Below are positions 8,939-19,899 of a stretch of DNA of 20,265 bases, piece by piece. The notes under the pieces are model-generated. The model was not told where the DNA came from. It searched no databases and saw nothing but the letters and a program-made list of their open reading frames with translations. The stretch's first letter is position 1, and every line of letters starts with the position of its first letter. The position numbers were made by a program, and so were the translations under genes. Source of the DNA: Chara braunii. Its lineage: Eukaryota > Streptophyta > Charophyceae > Charales > Characeae. The stretch covers positions 296,162 through 316,426 of the forward strand of contig BFEA01000722.1 of the NCBI GenBank assembly GCA_003427395.1. Reading direction: 5' to 3'.

Positions 8939-11575
8939 AGCTTTATCATTCCACGCTCGCTTTGGGCTAGGGTCGCTTTTCTCGCGCGTGGTTCGGACAG
9001 GAGGTTCCTCCTTTCTCTGGTTATTACTTTGCAGTCTCTCCACTGCCGCCTTTATGACTTCTATCTGTTTTGTCATCTCCGCTTCTCGTTTGTCTGGTCT
9101 TTTTGCCTCTATCTCAACTTTTGGCTTCCACCTGTTATCCTTTGTATTTAACCACTTGGAGGTTTCCCATTCCGCGTCGTTTCTTTTCCAGTCGCTCCTG
9201 TTTCCTTTCCTCCATTCGCCCTCGTTTTTGGCTGAGTCCCCTCTTCTAGGTGAGCTCACGTAGGTTTCCCTTCCTTCAAGTTTGGGTCTCTTATCCTTGA
9301 ATTGCGATTTTTCTACCCCTTTTTTAGTAGTTACTCATCTCCCTAGGTTATCGAGAACCCTCGCGAGATGTGCCTTCGCACTTTGGCCTTCGGTGTCATG
9401 GGCTAAGACTTTGACTTGACTAAACGTCACCTTAGAGGGAAGATCCCTCATAATTTTCTCTTGTTTTTCCCGAGATAGAAATCCTAGAAATATCCCGCAT
9501 CTTTCTATTTCGCCCATAAATCCCCCTTCTATTCTCGTACCTTCTCGCGAATGCCACTAAACTCTCGTCCTTCTGTTTTTTCATCTCTTTGAGATATTCT
9601 ATCGAGTAGGAGGTCTCATCGCAGGCGAAGATTATGGTAACCCTTTCTCTGAACGTTAGCCAACGCCAGTTGTCCGGAATGACTTCTCTCACTTCCCGAT
9701 CTATCTTTGGGACTGTATGGTGGAATAGGTTTATAATCATTTCCTGATCGCTCCATTCCGCCCTCATTCCCAGTACCTCCCAGTCATCTAAGATTTATGA
9801 AACGTTCTTCCCTGTGAAGATCGTTTGGATTTCGGACAGCGCCGGTAATTGGAATGCTTGGGCTCCTAGGAAGGGGGACATGTAAGAGTCCGGTGCGTAC
9901 GTCATTCTGTAAGGTTCGCTCATGGTTTCCCTATATGGTTCCCTTATTCCGGGATCCGAGAATCTTGCAATCCTATTCTTATTTAAAATATATTTTCTCC
10001 AACCTTCACTCTTGGAGGTTCGTTCCTCGAGTTCTGTGGCTTTGGTATCTAACTCTCTTAGGACCTTCCTTAATTTTTTTGCATCTTTTCCAACGTCAGT
10101 TCCCATTTTTCTCACTAGGGTGCTCGTCCTTGATTCTTATATTTTGACTTCGCCACCTATCGATGATAGATAGGTTCCCTCTGCATCCATATTTCTATCT
10201 CAGTCCTCCAGAAGTTGATCCAAGGCGGCTTTAACTTTTTTCGTTGATTGTTCTAGCAGCTCTTGCAACGTGTCAAAGTCCTCGTCTTTTCCTTCAGCTT
10301 TGACGACTAAGATGGTAGCTAATGCGGTTTGCAGGTAGCACGAGTTTGCCTCCAACGCACTTAAGGGCATCCCATCAACTACTACGTTCGAGAGCTCCCC
10401 TAGAGCTCGAGCATCATTCCTCAACTTTTCTATAGATGTAGTTATTGTCTCTCTTCAGGTATGCGAGACTGTTTGGCCTTCAAAATTCACAGTGAGGACT
10501 TGTATTCTTGCTAGGAAGAGTTCACCCGTAGCTTTCCAAACGGCACACTTTCTGGCTTCTATCGCCGCTTTTGTGGCACACTCAGCTTCCTCTTCCTGAT
10601 TTAATTGCTCATCATGTACTCCTTCTACTAGGACTCTCACTAAAGACCCTTCCCTTTCTGCTTTGGCCGAGAGACTAGATTTTTTCCCTCTAGATTCAGC
10701 ATTAGCCATCCCTTTCTTGGTTAGATTGTTCTCGAACTTGCTTTAGGAGTGTGGCAATGAATTCATTTCGCCATCCTATAATTTTCTCCCTTTCTTCTCT
10801 GTAAATTGCAACTAGGCATTCGACGCTTCTTTCTTGTTTATCTATCCCGGCTTCGTTCGTAGAACCACACCACTCTTGGTATCTTGCGAGCAACTCCTCC
10901 ACCTTCCTTTCAATGGGGTATAAGTATATCTCAAGGATGGCATCAATCTTTGCATCTCTTCCTCTCACACGCGGGTTCGCGCTTCGTGGATGGTCTCGTC
11001 CTTCTCTATCTCGCACCTCATCCATCCTTCAGTCCACATCATCACACTGTAGGTTATGCGGCTTTCTGTTCTAACCTGTGCCAGTGCCCTCGGCCTTTCG
11101 TGTTCTATAGCTTCTTCTGCCAAACGTCGGCAACCTAGTGTATCCAACGCTCTAGTGGTTCGAATCCGAATAATCGCATTTATAGTCCCAGCGAAGGACA
11201 CCCTATTCACTTTAATCTCGTCCGTGACCTGACCAGGCATCACTCCGGGTTTGTGGTTATTTTGTTCTTATCAGAGCCTTCAGTTTCTAACAACCCTAAC
11301 GACTGCAGTTAACCTGCCCATGGAGTCCCTAATCTCATGTTCACCTTCTATTCCAAACAGGCCGGTGTCGAGGTAGAGTTCCCCTTCTTGGTCTTGTATG
11401 CAGGAAACTCCTCTCCTAATTTCTATCAATCATGTTTCAGTAGATAGAACTCTCCTGCAGATCGACGTACCTAGAGCACACAAGTCCTTTTGGATCCATT
11501 CCATCAAGAGTCTGTGCAGTCCTCATGGCATTGTTACGTTGTCTTACTTCGCGAAATATATCTCCGCCCTGCTGG

Positions 11576-13542
11576 CTATTCGGGTTTCCTTTGGCCATTT
11601 GGTGTGTGGTGGTGAGTTATGAAATCAATTATCAAGCCTTGACCAATCCCTATCACTGCCTCATAAGGAATCCGTGGTCTAGGTAGACCTTGAAAGGTCC
11701 TAATTTACGTACTCCAGGCGACTTGTTTTCTCAAGGAGAGGAGCCTATTCCTTTCGTTTTCCACCACTTCTCTCGCTCTTTCTCAGCAACGTCCATATAC
11801 TAAATCTTCCGACCTTTGTATTGGTAAGTAAATCCCAACGTCTCTCAACTCGGTTCCCAGGAAGTGTACTGTCATAATATAGAGGCGACTCCGTTCCCAG
11901 GCGCTATCGACCATTTCATAAGTTTCCACCTCGTAAGGAAACTGCTCCGTCCTTCCTAGGGCGGTTAGGGACATACACATGGCATCAAATTTCTCCCTCT
12001 GCGGCCGGTTCCTGAGATGACTTTGTTTTCCCACTCCTCACGCTCTTCCTTGGAAATCCTTTTTCTTTGGCTCACTGCCTGGTGCTTTAGCATCTTGCTC
12101 TTCGCATCATGTTAATAAGTGGTTCCCAGTATGTGCCGCCAGTGAAGCTTCCTGGCAGGGGAGGCTCGGGTATTCTTTCAAACACAAGCGGCGACAAGTT
12201 ACTGGAAGCTCAAGTGTACCTGGATTAACCTATCAAGCCCGCCGAGGTGCGTCTCCAGGACAAACAGTGGAACAGGAAGCCTCACGACTTCTTCCGAGTG
12301 CGGTGAAAACCCGTCGTTGGCTAGTCGAAGGGAAACCCTGATAGATATAAACTCCCTGCCCACCCGACTCTCCTGTTCCTGGAATTTTTCGACCTCCTCT
12401 TGCAGCACGTTTGCAGTCGGTGTCTCGTCCTCCCACGTGTGTCGATCGGGACTCGGTATTATCCCGAGGTTCTGATCGCGTCGGCCCTGCTCTACTGCTC
12501 TACGGACGACGTCTGCTAGTACTTTGGTTTGATAGTAAAGGAAACCGTTCACTGACAACTCTACCGAGGTCGGAATCACCCTCTCTCTGCTATCCCGGCC
12601 AAATCCTGTATGAGATACTACCAACAACCAAACCCCTGGCCTCAATAGTATTGATCTCCAGGTCTTATTTGTCCTTCCTCCGTTAGGTATCCGAGTTGAT
12701 CTGCCTGGTAGCGTAAACTCTATCCAGTCTTCGTCGATAAACTTAGACTCTCTATACGTGAACAGTCTCAACGCCACTGGGTGCTCTATCTCGTAGCGAG
12801 GCATCTATGCCTCTGCGGAACTCCCGTCTAAGATCCTTGCCCTATCTATCTCACCCGAAACGGCCCCTCGACGAAGTTCAGCACTCATTCTGAAGAATAC
12901 CTATCTCAACTCCCTACTATTGGGCACTGCCCTATCCAGACAGTAAGTCACTAGCAACGCTAGCTCGGTTGTAGAGGGTCTAAATTGGACAGCCTTCTTG
13001 ACCGCCCTCACCAACCTCCAATGATGCTCGACTCTCCCATACACCAGACCTGTTAGGAACCTGGGTACAGTTGTTGACCCAACGACAGTCACTCTAGGAC
13101 GCCCCCAATCGTAAGCGTAGCGGACCACGTACCGAGCTACAGTGTCCGATCCTGCCGAAAAGTCCCGAAATATCCTAGATCCGTGCCTGTGGCTGAGGGG
13201 CAATAAACAGAGAAATGCACGGCCGCCCTTCGCAACATCTTTCACTAGGAACTTCTACTCTTCTGGAGACAAATAAACTCTAATGTTCACCTCAGCGACA
13301 AGCGGCTCACTCTCTCTGTCCCTCCTCATACAAGGCCTGGGTTGATACTCGACCCTTACCCATACGAAAACTCCTTCCCTGACAACTAACCCTCGCTCAG
13401 TTGTGGGTCTATACTTACTTTTCCCTTCCAGTGATAGGTTCACGACATCGTACTGGCCGACCTCTTGTCTAAGATGAATCTGAGTGCCCGATTCGATAAA
13501 CACCATTCCTAATCAAGTGTCAACGGTTCTCTCACTCGCCAT
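11576..13542 (-). pseudogene. Unrecognised long frame upstream of gag (extra retroelement ORF), decayed
   Basis: On the minus strand an ATG at 13542 (MASERTVDT) opens a frame that stays protein-like for about 450 codons despite TGA 13515-13513, TAG 13257-13255, TAG 12903-12901 and TAG 12807-12805. Near 12200 it shifts frame (LSPLVFERIPEPPLPGSF), shifts again near 12040, and continues to TAG 11578-11576 with a TAA at 11707-11705. The total is about 650 codons. The long open pieces (201, 114 and 83 codons between stops) in one frame, rich in alternating hydrophobic and charged residues (GVFVWVRVEYQPRP, EFISIRVSLRLAND), suggest a beta-rich folded protein. I recognise no domain. By position it resembles the extra ORF1 before gag in Ogre-type giant elements. 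Its last 23 bases overlap the gag start in another frame. Confidence 0.55.
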
Positions 13543-14883
13543 TTTCCCGTGTTTGACTCTCAGACTGTTGAGCCCACAGACCCCCACGACAGGCCCCCAC
13601 CGATCGCTCCTATATCCCCTCAAGACGTCAACAGGCCTAGGAAAGAACCGCCCTCTGGCGTATCTCTCCCTACCCTCATGTCAAGAAGGAGGATTGATCA
13701 GTGTACCATCATCGCTGGCCTACCACCTACATCGCGACCTGGGCACGAGCCAGCCAGCTCATGTGCCCTAGGGTGGACCGAAGTCACACGCGGTGAAGGG
13801 GCGGTGTCTCACTCGTGCATCCTCACGCTCCTATCCATGCCTCTACTCGGCCCACCTCAGGCATGGTCTCTCATCCCTGACTCGTGCAGTGAATCAAACC
13901 CCCCCTGCTATCCATCAAGATCAGCTAGCCTATCTAATCCCTGTCCAACTCCTTGCAATCCGGGGCGCTTCTCCCCTCCCCTTCAATCCCTCCAGATCAT
14001 CCCTTGCTCACGATTCTCTCTTTTGGAGTCAACATTAGGGTAGACTGACCAAAGGGCAGGGAAATCAGAATAACCCCTCTCAATCACGAGGAATAGCAGA
14101 GGAAATGCACGAAAAATCGAGAAAATGCAGGAATCGGCAAAATCACGAAATGCAGAAATCACAATCTCACCGGAGAACGTCGATCATAGGTCGATGGGGG
14201 TGTCGTCTGCCCGTTGTGCCCGTACTGTCCAACGTCTCACTTGCGCACTCCGATCACTGGCCAACTGATTAGCCTCCTCTCGTTTGCCCTGTTCCAGTCA
14301 CATCCCTGTCCTGATCCTCTCACATCCTCGCGGTTACGGGCGGACCGAAGTCCCGAGAGGCAGCCTTCCCCTGCAACGGCGCCACGGTCGACTGGTAGAA
14401 AGGGTCTGCCGGCTCACCGACCGAACCCTATGCCTCGCGCTGCGTCTGTCACCCGCGGGAGGGTCGGTCGGGGCTCTTGTAACCTGCACAAGCCACGTCA
14501 GTCCACATCCACAAAAACAAGGATCATAGCAGACCGAGACGAATGCGCGACGGACTCACGAGACAATGTCTGGAAGGAATAAATAAAGTGATTCCATTTA
14601 GTCCAAAATGATGGGATGTGTTACACTAGTCCCAACCTCAGCCGTACATCTCGCTCCTATGTCTGAAAAGTTTGTCTGAGTGCCCACAGATCTGGTCAAG
14701 AAACATCGCCTAATCCTCCTCCCGACTAGATGACGCCTGTATCGTGCCCGTCGATCCCAAGGAACCGTACTGGAACTCTCGGTGTCAGATGTCGCCTCCC
14801 TTGCCCATTGGGGCCAGAGCTCGAGGTCTACTGAGACCATGCCTCTGCGTAGTCCCCTGGTCCGGAGTGCGCGCTTCAGGAGG
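13543..14883. other. Leader of the LTR element, no supported gene
   Basis: The plus strand is pyrimidine- and Pro-codon-rich, which keeps frames open (for example 13549-14043) without any recognisable protein. At 14100-14165 the word GAAATGCA recurs with small variations between GAAAAATC-like pieces, a short degenerate repeat. At 14626-14478 a minus-strand segment begins TGTAAC and ends GTTACA, but nothing else supports an LTR there. I see no gene. Confidence 0.4.
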
Positions 14884-15202
14884 CCCGGTTCGAAATGTAC
14901 CTCTTCGGACAACCCGGTTCAAAATGTATCTCTTCGGAAAGCCTGGCTCGAAATGTGCCTCGTCGGATAGCCCGGTTCCAAGTGTACCTCGTCGGAAAGC
15001 TCGGTTCAGATGTACCTCTTCAGAAAGCCTGGTTCGAAACGTGCCCCTTCGGACAGCCCACTTCACAAAAGTGCCTGTTCACGAAGCCCGGTTCGGGTGT
15101 AGCTCTTATGAAAAACCCGGCTCAGATGTACCCCCTCGGAAAGGCCCGGTTCAGATGTGCCTCTTCGGAATGGCCCAGTTCAAGAAGATGTCTCTTGGTA
15201 GG
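14884..15202. repeat. 29-bp minisatellite (about 11 units) with decayed flank to about 15650
   Basis: The motif CCCGGTTCGAAATGTACCTCTTCGGAAAG-type recurs with starts at 14884, 14913, 14942, 14971, 15000, 15028, 15057, 15087, 15116, 15145 and 15174, so the period is 29 with single-base slips. From about 15365 to 15650 the CTCTTCGGAA and GGTTCGG words continue at irregular spacing. The period is not a multiple of three, so the array does not encode a repeated peptide in one frame. Open frames here on both strands are a by-product of composition. Confidence 0.88.
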
Positions 15203-16102
15203 CCCAAGGCCTCGGCGTGCCTTGCCACGGCCCCTAGACTGTTGCGGGCCGCGATGGAACGAGTCTCGAAGTATCCGACCGTGCGCCCTTGGACCAAAGT
15301 ACCCGTCCGCGTGCCCTCGATGGATGCGCCCAAAGTACCCGCTCGCGGGGCCCACTTCATAAGTATCTCTTTAAAAGCCCACTTTGGGAAGTGCCTCTTC
15401 GGAAGCCTGGTTCGGAGTGCACCCCTCGCGGTGCCCTATTCGGAATGTGTCTCTGCGGAAATGTACTCCTCCGTTAGGAGCCTCCTCGGAAGGTGCCCCC
15501 TTCGGAGTGCGAGCCCATAATGCGTCCCTTCGGAAGGTGTCTCTTCGGTAAGAACCTCTTCGGAAAGTGCCCCCCCCTCGGTTCAGAATTGTGGCCCTAC
15601 GTAGGCCCCGGTTCGGGATGCGCCTCTTCAAAGGCCCAGTTCGGTTCAGTGTCCCAATCTGCGTCCCAAAAGAGTCGGCCGGTTCGGTGATCCTCTTGCC
15701 AATGAAAGGCCCGCTCTGCTCGTGGTTCAAGATGAGCCCATCACGCCCGGTACCTTGGCCGCACCCCAGAACTCATCCCCACTCAGTGATCCCGTTGGGC
15801 CATATGGTTCATTCGGTTCAACAATCCGATCCCCGTTCGCACCTGATGACCGGGCTCTCAAAGGAGCCGCCTTGTATGATGCCCGGGCGTGTCTGTATGC
15901 CCCCCGTCGCAGTATACCCGTACTTGTGTGTGTCTGCGCACCCTCTCTTCCGTCAGCGCGCAGCTACGAGCGGTGTCCCGCACGACCCTCGCCCTGCGCA
16001 TGGTGCTGAGCTCCGCCCGCTTCCGAAGACGCCTGTTAGTGTGCGTGGTGGCTAGCGGTGTCTCCCACTTTGATCTCGTCGGTGAGCGGGCTCTGACATC
16101 AG

Positions 16103-16318
16103 CGAGCGCCCCTCTCCCTGTCTGGCCCACAGTTGCGCGGGTGCGCACGTAGTTGCGCGCGATGCCTTCCCCGCCTGTACCTGCTATCGGGCGGACGCGC
16201 GCGAGGTGACGCGCGATGTCTCCCCTGCCTGTCCCCGCTATGGTGCGGGTGTGCGCGCGGTGACGCGCGATGTCTCCCATGCCTGTCCCCACTATCGCGC
16301 GGGTGTGCACGTGGGGGT
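16103..16318. repeat. 54-bp tandem repeat, four units, GC-rich
   Basis: The word GCGCGATG recurs at 16157, 16211 and 16265, exactly 54 bases apart. A more diverged unit precedes them from 16103. Each unit contains a TGCCTGTCCCC core and a GCGGGTGTGCGCGC end, with alternating purine-pyrimidine GCGCGC and GTGTGC tracts. The period is 18 codons, so a repeating peptide appears in one frame on each strand. That alone is not evidence of coding. Confidence 0.85.
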
Positions 16319-16383
16319 GTGCTCTCCTTCCGCTGGTGCGCGGTTCCGTTGTGTGTGTGAGCTCGAAAAAGCGCCCCCTTTCC

Positions 16384-16725
16384 CCAGCCTGTCTGCACAA
16401 GCGCGCGCAAGCACGCGAACGCGCGGTCTCCCCTCTGGCTGTCAGCGCAAGCGCGCACAGGCATGCGAACGCGCGGTCTCGCCTCTGGCTGTCTGCGCAA
16501 GCGTGTGGGGGCGCTGATCTTCCCCCTGTCCGTCAACGCAAGCGCGCGGGTGCGCTCGTCTCCCTTCTGTCAGGCTGGGCACGCGCGTGAATGCGCGGGC
16601 CTCCCCCCTGTCTGCTCGTGCAAGCTCGCAGGTGCGCAAGCCTCTCCTCTGTCTGTCGGTGCAAGCGCGCGAATGCGCGGTCTCCCCTTTGTCAGTCTCC
16701 TCAAGCTCGCGAGTGCGCAGTGATG
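16384..16725. repeat. Degenerate GC-rich minisatellite, about 41-50 bp period
   Basis: The pattern CTGTCTG-GCAAGCGCGC-GAACGCGCGGTCTC recurs. Exact words GAACGCGCGGTCTC lie 50 bases apart (ending 16430 and 16480), and later GCAAGC words are about 41 bases apart. CpG is very dense and GCGCGC alternation is common. The repeat fades into less regular CG-rich DNA up to about 17090. Confidence 0.7.
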
Positions 16726-17500
16726 CCCGCGGCTCTTTCCCACTGTCCCGTGCGCGCCCACTGTTCCCGCCAGGTGTGCGCCTGTGTGTGCAAACGTGCG
16801 CGGGCGATTCCGCTGCCTCTATCCCAACTTTGCGATATGCAAGTGCGCTCGTCCCCCCTTTACCTTCCATGCGCGTCGAAGTGCCCTGGTCGTCCGTCTC
16901 CTCCACCGGTGTACGCCCGCTGGTCTTCTCTGTGCGCCTCGTGCGTGCGAGGGACGTCGTGCGTGTGTCCTCCACCGTGATGTCTCGTGCGCCTCTCTCG
17001 TGCGTGTCCCAGTGCACGGTTCCTCCCGTGCGTGTTGAAGCCCCCGCGCATCTGCCTCGTGCGCCTATCTCGTGCAAGCGAGAAGTGTCCCGAACCCGGC
17101 CCCGGTTCGGCTTAGGTACTCCGTCGGGCCCCTCCCACAATGTGAGCCTTGGCCTCCTGTGCACTGAGGCTGCCGAACACTTGCAGCGCCTCGGTACCGG
17201 GGCTGTGCCCGGGCCTGATTGGGCCCCCGAAAAGTCCCCCGTGAAAAGGGCCTTCCCGTCAGGAACTGGGCCCTTTGCAGCGCCCTGAAACCGAGCCTAC
17301 TTCCGGGCCTGTCCCTGGCCGCCCAGGCCTAGGCGGTCCCCACGCAGTAGCGGTACCACCCTTAAAAGGGAAATTCAGCCGGGCCCTCTAAGTGAAGACT
17401 CGTCCCGTCACTCATTCGGGCCTAGGCAGACCCCGCACCCTAGCGGGACCGCCCCTTTGGAAGCAAAATCAACTGGTCCAGTGGGCCTCTTGTCCGTAGC

Positions 17501-17760
17501 GCTGGCCCGCCTCATGGTCAGTGAGTCCCGACCAGGTAAAGTAGCCTCCTTGATCATAGCGTCGGTCTGCCTCACGGTCGGTGAGTCCCGGCCAGGCAAA
17601 ATAATATCAAGCAAGGATGTTGCTGCCCCGCTCTTCGGAGTGTCGTCCCGCCGCATGGTCAGTAAACGTCGGTAGCTCCGTTGGTCGTAGTGTTGGTCTG
17701 CCTCATGGTCGGTGAATCCCGGCCAGGTTGAATACTGTCGAGTGAGGGTCTCGTTGTGTG
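17501..17760. repeat. 60-bp direct repeats
   Basis: The segment containing CTCATGGTCAGTGAGTCCCG and CCAGG starts at 17511 and recurs at 17571 (60 bases later), then as a damaged copy at 17652 and another at 17702. On the minus strand the frame 17809-17408 reads LPGRDSPTV-type 20-residue repeats. I cannot tell whether this is coding, and a non-coding minisatellite of the leader is more likely. Confidence 0.7.
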
Positions 17761-18245
17761 CCCTTACAAAGGAAGTAAAGGGCGGCGTAGTATTGGAGCC
17801 GCCCGACAACGTGGCGGTTGACGTCGCGCGTTACGGCTAGACTCCGGAGTTCTGGAGGCTCGGCGGTTGCCGCGTCGTCTGCAAGTTCTGCACGGCGTAT
17901 GCGGCCAATACGGGGCTATGGAATTCCACGGCACCACCGTGAGTTGGTGATATGGGAGGAGGAGATGGGAGGGAGGGAAATTTGTGGCGATAACGACGAA
18001 GCCGGGGGATATGAAATATTGCGTGTTATAAGTAGTCGGATAGTCGGGACACCTCGGGTCGCTGGTTACGGCACGGTGAAAGTCCCTGGCGCACAGTCGG
18101 TTCTCTTGTTAGATAAGGAAATTCCGGATATCTCTGCCTAAGATGTTATTCCTCCCAGTGCTCTAAGCATCCCTGGTCCACGATGCACGACATCTTGTCA
18201 TTCCGGCGGAGCACTAAACTCTCATAAGAAGGAAATTCACTCTTA
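17761..18245. other. Leader between repeats and primer-binding site, no supported gene
   Basis: A 107-codon plus-strand frame (17818-18141) starts at TTG, has no recognisable features and is antisense to the retroelement transcript. I see no gene. In minus-strand order this DNA follows directly after the primer-binding site. Confidence 0.4.
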
Positions 18246-18255
18246 CTCTGATACC
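18246..18255 (-). other. Primer-binding site of the initiator-Met tRNA type
   Basis: The minus strand reads GGTATCAGAG (10 bases), identical to the core of the plant PBS complementary to the 3' end of initiator methionyl-tRNA (TGGTATCAGAGC). It lies five bases after GGTCTTGACA, a CA-ending LTR terminus. This fixes the direction of the element (leftward) and agrees with gag and protease on the same strand. The leading T and the final C of the full PBS are not matched. Confidence 0.6.
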
Positions 18256-18722
18256 GGAGGTGTCAAGACCATCGGTGATCGCGAATTGCCCGCGTATGGA
18301 CACATGTAGGCCGCCTTGATCAGATTGCGCTTACACGTGCGCATACGACGTGTTCGATCGCATACGGGCTTGTCAGCTGTTTTTCGTGCGAAAGTGGGGT
18401 TTCAGTTTTGCATGCAAAATCGCCAAGTGGCATAGATAATCACCCAACAATCATTCTGTAATCCCGCAAACAATCATGCAAAAATGACATCGCACACATC
18501 AGATACCGCAACAATATCAAACTCTCATCGTGACGACAATAGAACAAGGTGACAAGCAACGATGACGAAAACGGCAAGCACATCATTCCCACGGAACTCG
18601 TTCATCCCATACACAAAAAAAAAGGAAGGACCGAGACTGAATGAGTCACCATACAAGGGTCAACGTTGAAACAAAGATGTCGAAGGGAAATAGGGGCGAA
18701 TTGCCCGAGCCGAAATAAAAAA

Positions 18723-18730
18723 CTTATATA
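18723..18730 (-). promoter_or_regulatory. Candidate TATA box of the LTR promoter
   Basis: The minus strand reads TATATAAG. It lies about 460 bases before the inner LTR end, which would give an R-U5 of plausible length, and about 55 bases after a GA-rich tract. Confidence 0.4.
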
Positions 18731-18784
18731 CAAAAGCAAAGGAAAAGACAAAGAAAATTACAACTTCACATCCATCAACCTCAA

Positions 18785-18857
<73 letters not shown>
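18785..18857. repeat. (CT)n/(GA)n microsatellite
   Basis: There is a pure TC repeat at 18792-18846 (55 bases), extended with single interruptions to 18785-18857. On the element's strand it is (GA)n just upstream of the TATA box, where plant GAGA-binding (BPC) proteins often bind. A regulatory role here is inference. Confidence 0.95.
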
Positions 18858-19880
18858 AGATGCGGACAGTCCGTCGTCACGCACCAACCCACGAAGTTGC
18901 CACTCCGCTTAGTCCTCCTGTACCCGTCAGGTTCGCCTGCGTGCTACAGTCCGCACCAGCTCGTTGGGTCGCCCAACTCCCACTTCAACTCACCTCTTAC
19001 TTCGCTCGTGAGCCGACTCTTACTGATCGCGCTACCCCGAGCTTTCGGCAACTGTTTAAGAGAGTTATCTAGTCGGGTTGTCGCGCGCATCGGTCCGGCA
19101 CCGCACCAGGGCGGCGCGGGACCCTCCCGGCCGCGTCACGCAGGAGTTGGTCTACACCTTCCGCGAAAATCCACATGGAGTTTCCGCAAGCCGCTCTGTT
19201 CGCTGACTCGCGCCTTGAGGGGTTAACCTCTCGGTGCTAGACAACCGCCGAGTGCGGTTGAAGACCACACCCTCTTCTGCGCCCTGTGGAGAGTAGGCGG
19301 TACACAGGTTCATGCTTGTGGTGGCAGTCGCCCCTTATTGCCTTTGAGGCCAGCTTCATCGTCCTGGGCTTGGATAAAGGTCAAGGGGTTTGACTTTGAT
19401 GGCTATCACGGACTACAACGTCCAACTATCCAAGTTAACAAGCAAAATCACTCAAATAAATAAACATCTCAATACTCATATATGAAATAACTCAAGACAT
19501 AACAGGAGTAAGGGAGATAAACCCATCAGGTAATGGTTGTCATTCTCACTGTCTCCAAGGTAAGGCTCGTACACAGGCTCCAAAAACACTCACCTGCATA
19601 AAACACAGCCATATACGACAGCCACGTTGCCATACACCAATGCGGTCAACTTTACTGTTCCCTGTAACTCATACCACTCCTCACTCACTCAAGCCCTAAC
19701 CATAGTCGAACCTTTCATAAAATCACATACTTTCTTTATAATGGTCATTAAAAGAAGTTCGGTTAAAACCCTCAAAGAAACATATCAAATCTCAGGAATA
19801 AGGCATCAAGCTGAGATACAGGTATAAGCAAAGTTGTGTCGTGAGCCGACAAGTCGGCGATCAACTAACCGACCTGTTAT

Positions 19881-19899
19881 CTGTTATCAGTGATAACAG
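19881..19899. repeat. 9-bp perfect palindrome
   Basis: CTGTTATCA and TGATAACAG are reverse complements around a single G. A further copy of the word CTGTTATC begins 7 bases earlier. It may be a protein-binding site in the presumed U3 of the LTR. Confidence 0.5.

Larger units (their letters stand above)
7305..11598 (-). pseudogene. gag-protease polyprotein of a Ty3/gypsy-like LTR retrotransposon, decayed and cut by the LINE
   Basis: The start ATG is at 11598-11596 (MAKGNPNSQQGGDIF). The coding signal continues to 7305 through frame changes near 11440, 10970, 10705, 9510 and 7605, and in-frame stops at 10455, 10200, 10137, 9795, 9335 and 7937. The N-terminal third is charged and coiled-coil-like, longer than usual for gag. 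A capsid-like region around 9790-9430 contains LDDWEVLGMRAEW and YLKEMKKQKDESLVAFARRYE-type features of Retrotrans_gag. A CCHC knuckle is at 8938-8897 and a protease at about 8200-7905. After the protease a linker rich in charged residues (7880-7305) corresponds to the region before RT. RT itself is missing because the LINE lies there. Gag would form the particle and the protease would process it. Confidence 0.78.

Noticed and set aside
13549-14043. 164-codon Pro/Ser-rich plus-strand frame
   Set aside because: Antisense to the retroelement leader, overlaps the start of the upstream ORF, and shows only composition bias.
14478-14626. 149-bp segment with TGTAAC...GTTACA ends as a short LTR
   Set aside because: No primer-binding site follows it and no flanking duplication is seen; the 18261 boundary with its PBS is better.
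14884-15202. Regular ~29-bp repeats resembling a CRISPR array
   Set aside because: Units are contiguous and degenerate with no unique spacers, and the genome is eukaryotic.
14744-15520. 258-codon plus-strand open frame
   Set aside because: It spans the 29-bp array, whose CG-rich composition lacks stop codons; the period is not a multiple of three and no domain is visible.
16442-17288. Long open frames on both strands (about 230-240 codons)
   Set aside because: They are mirror products of stop-poor GC-rich repeats, with Arg/Ala/Cys-rich translations and no domain.
18666-19226. 186-codon plus-strand frame with Leu-Ser repeats
   Set aside because: The repeat is the translated (CT)n microsatellite inside the presumed LTR.
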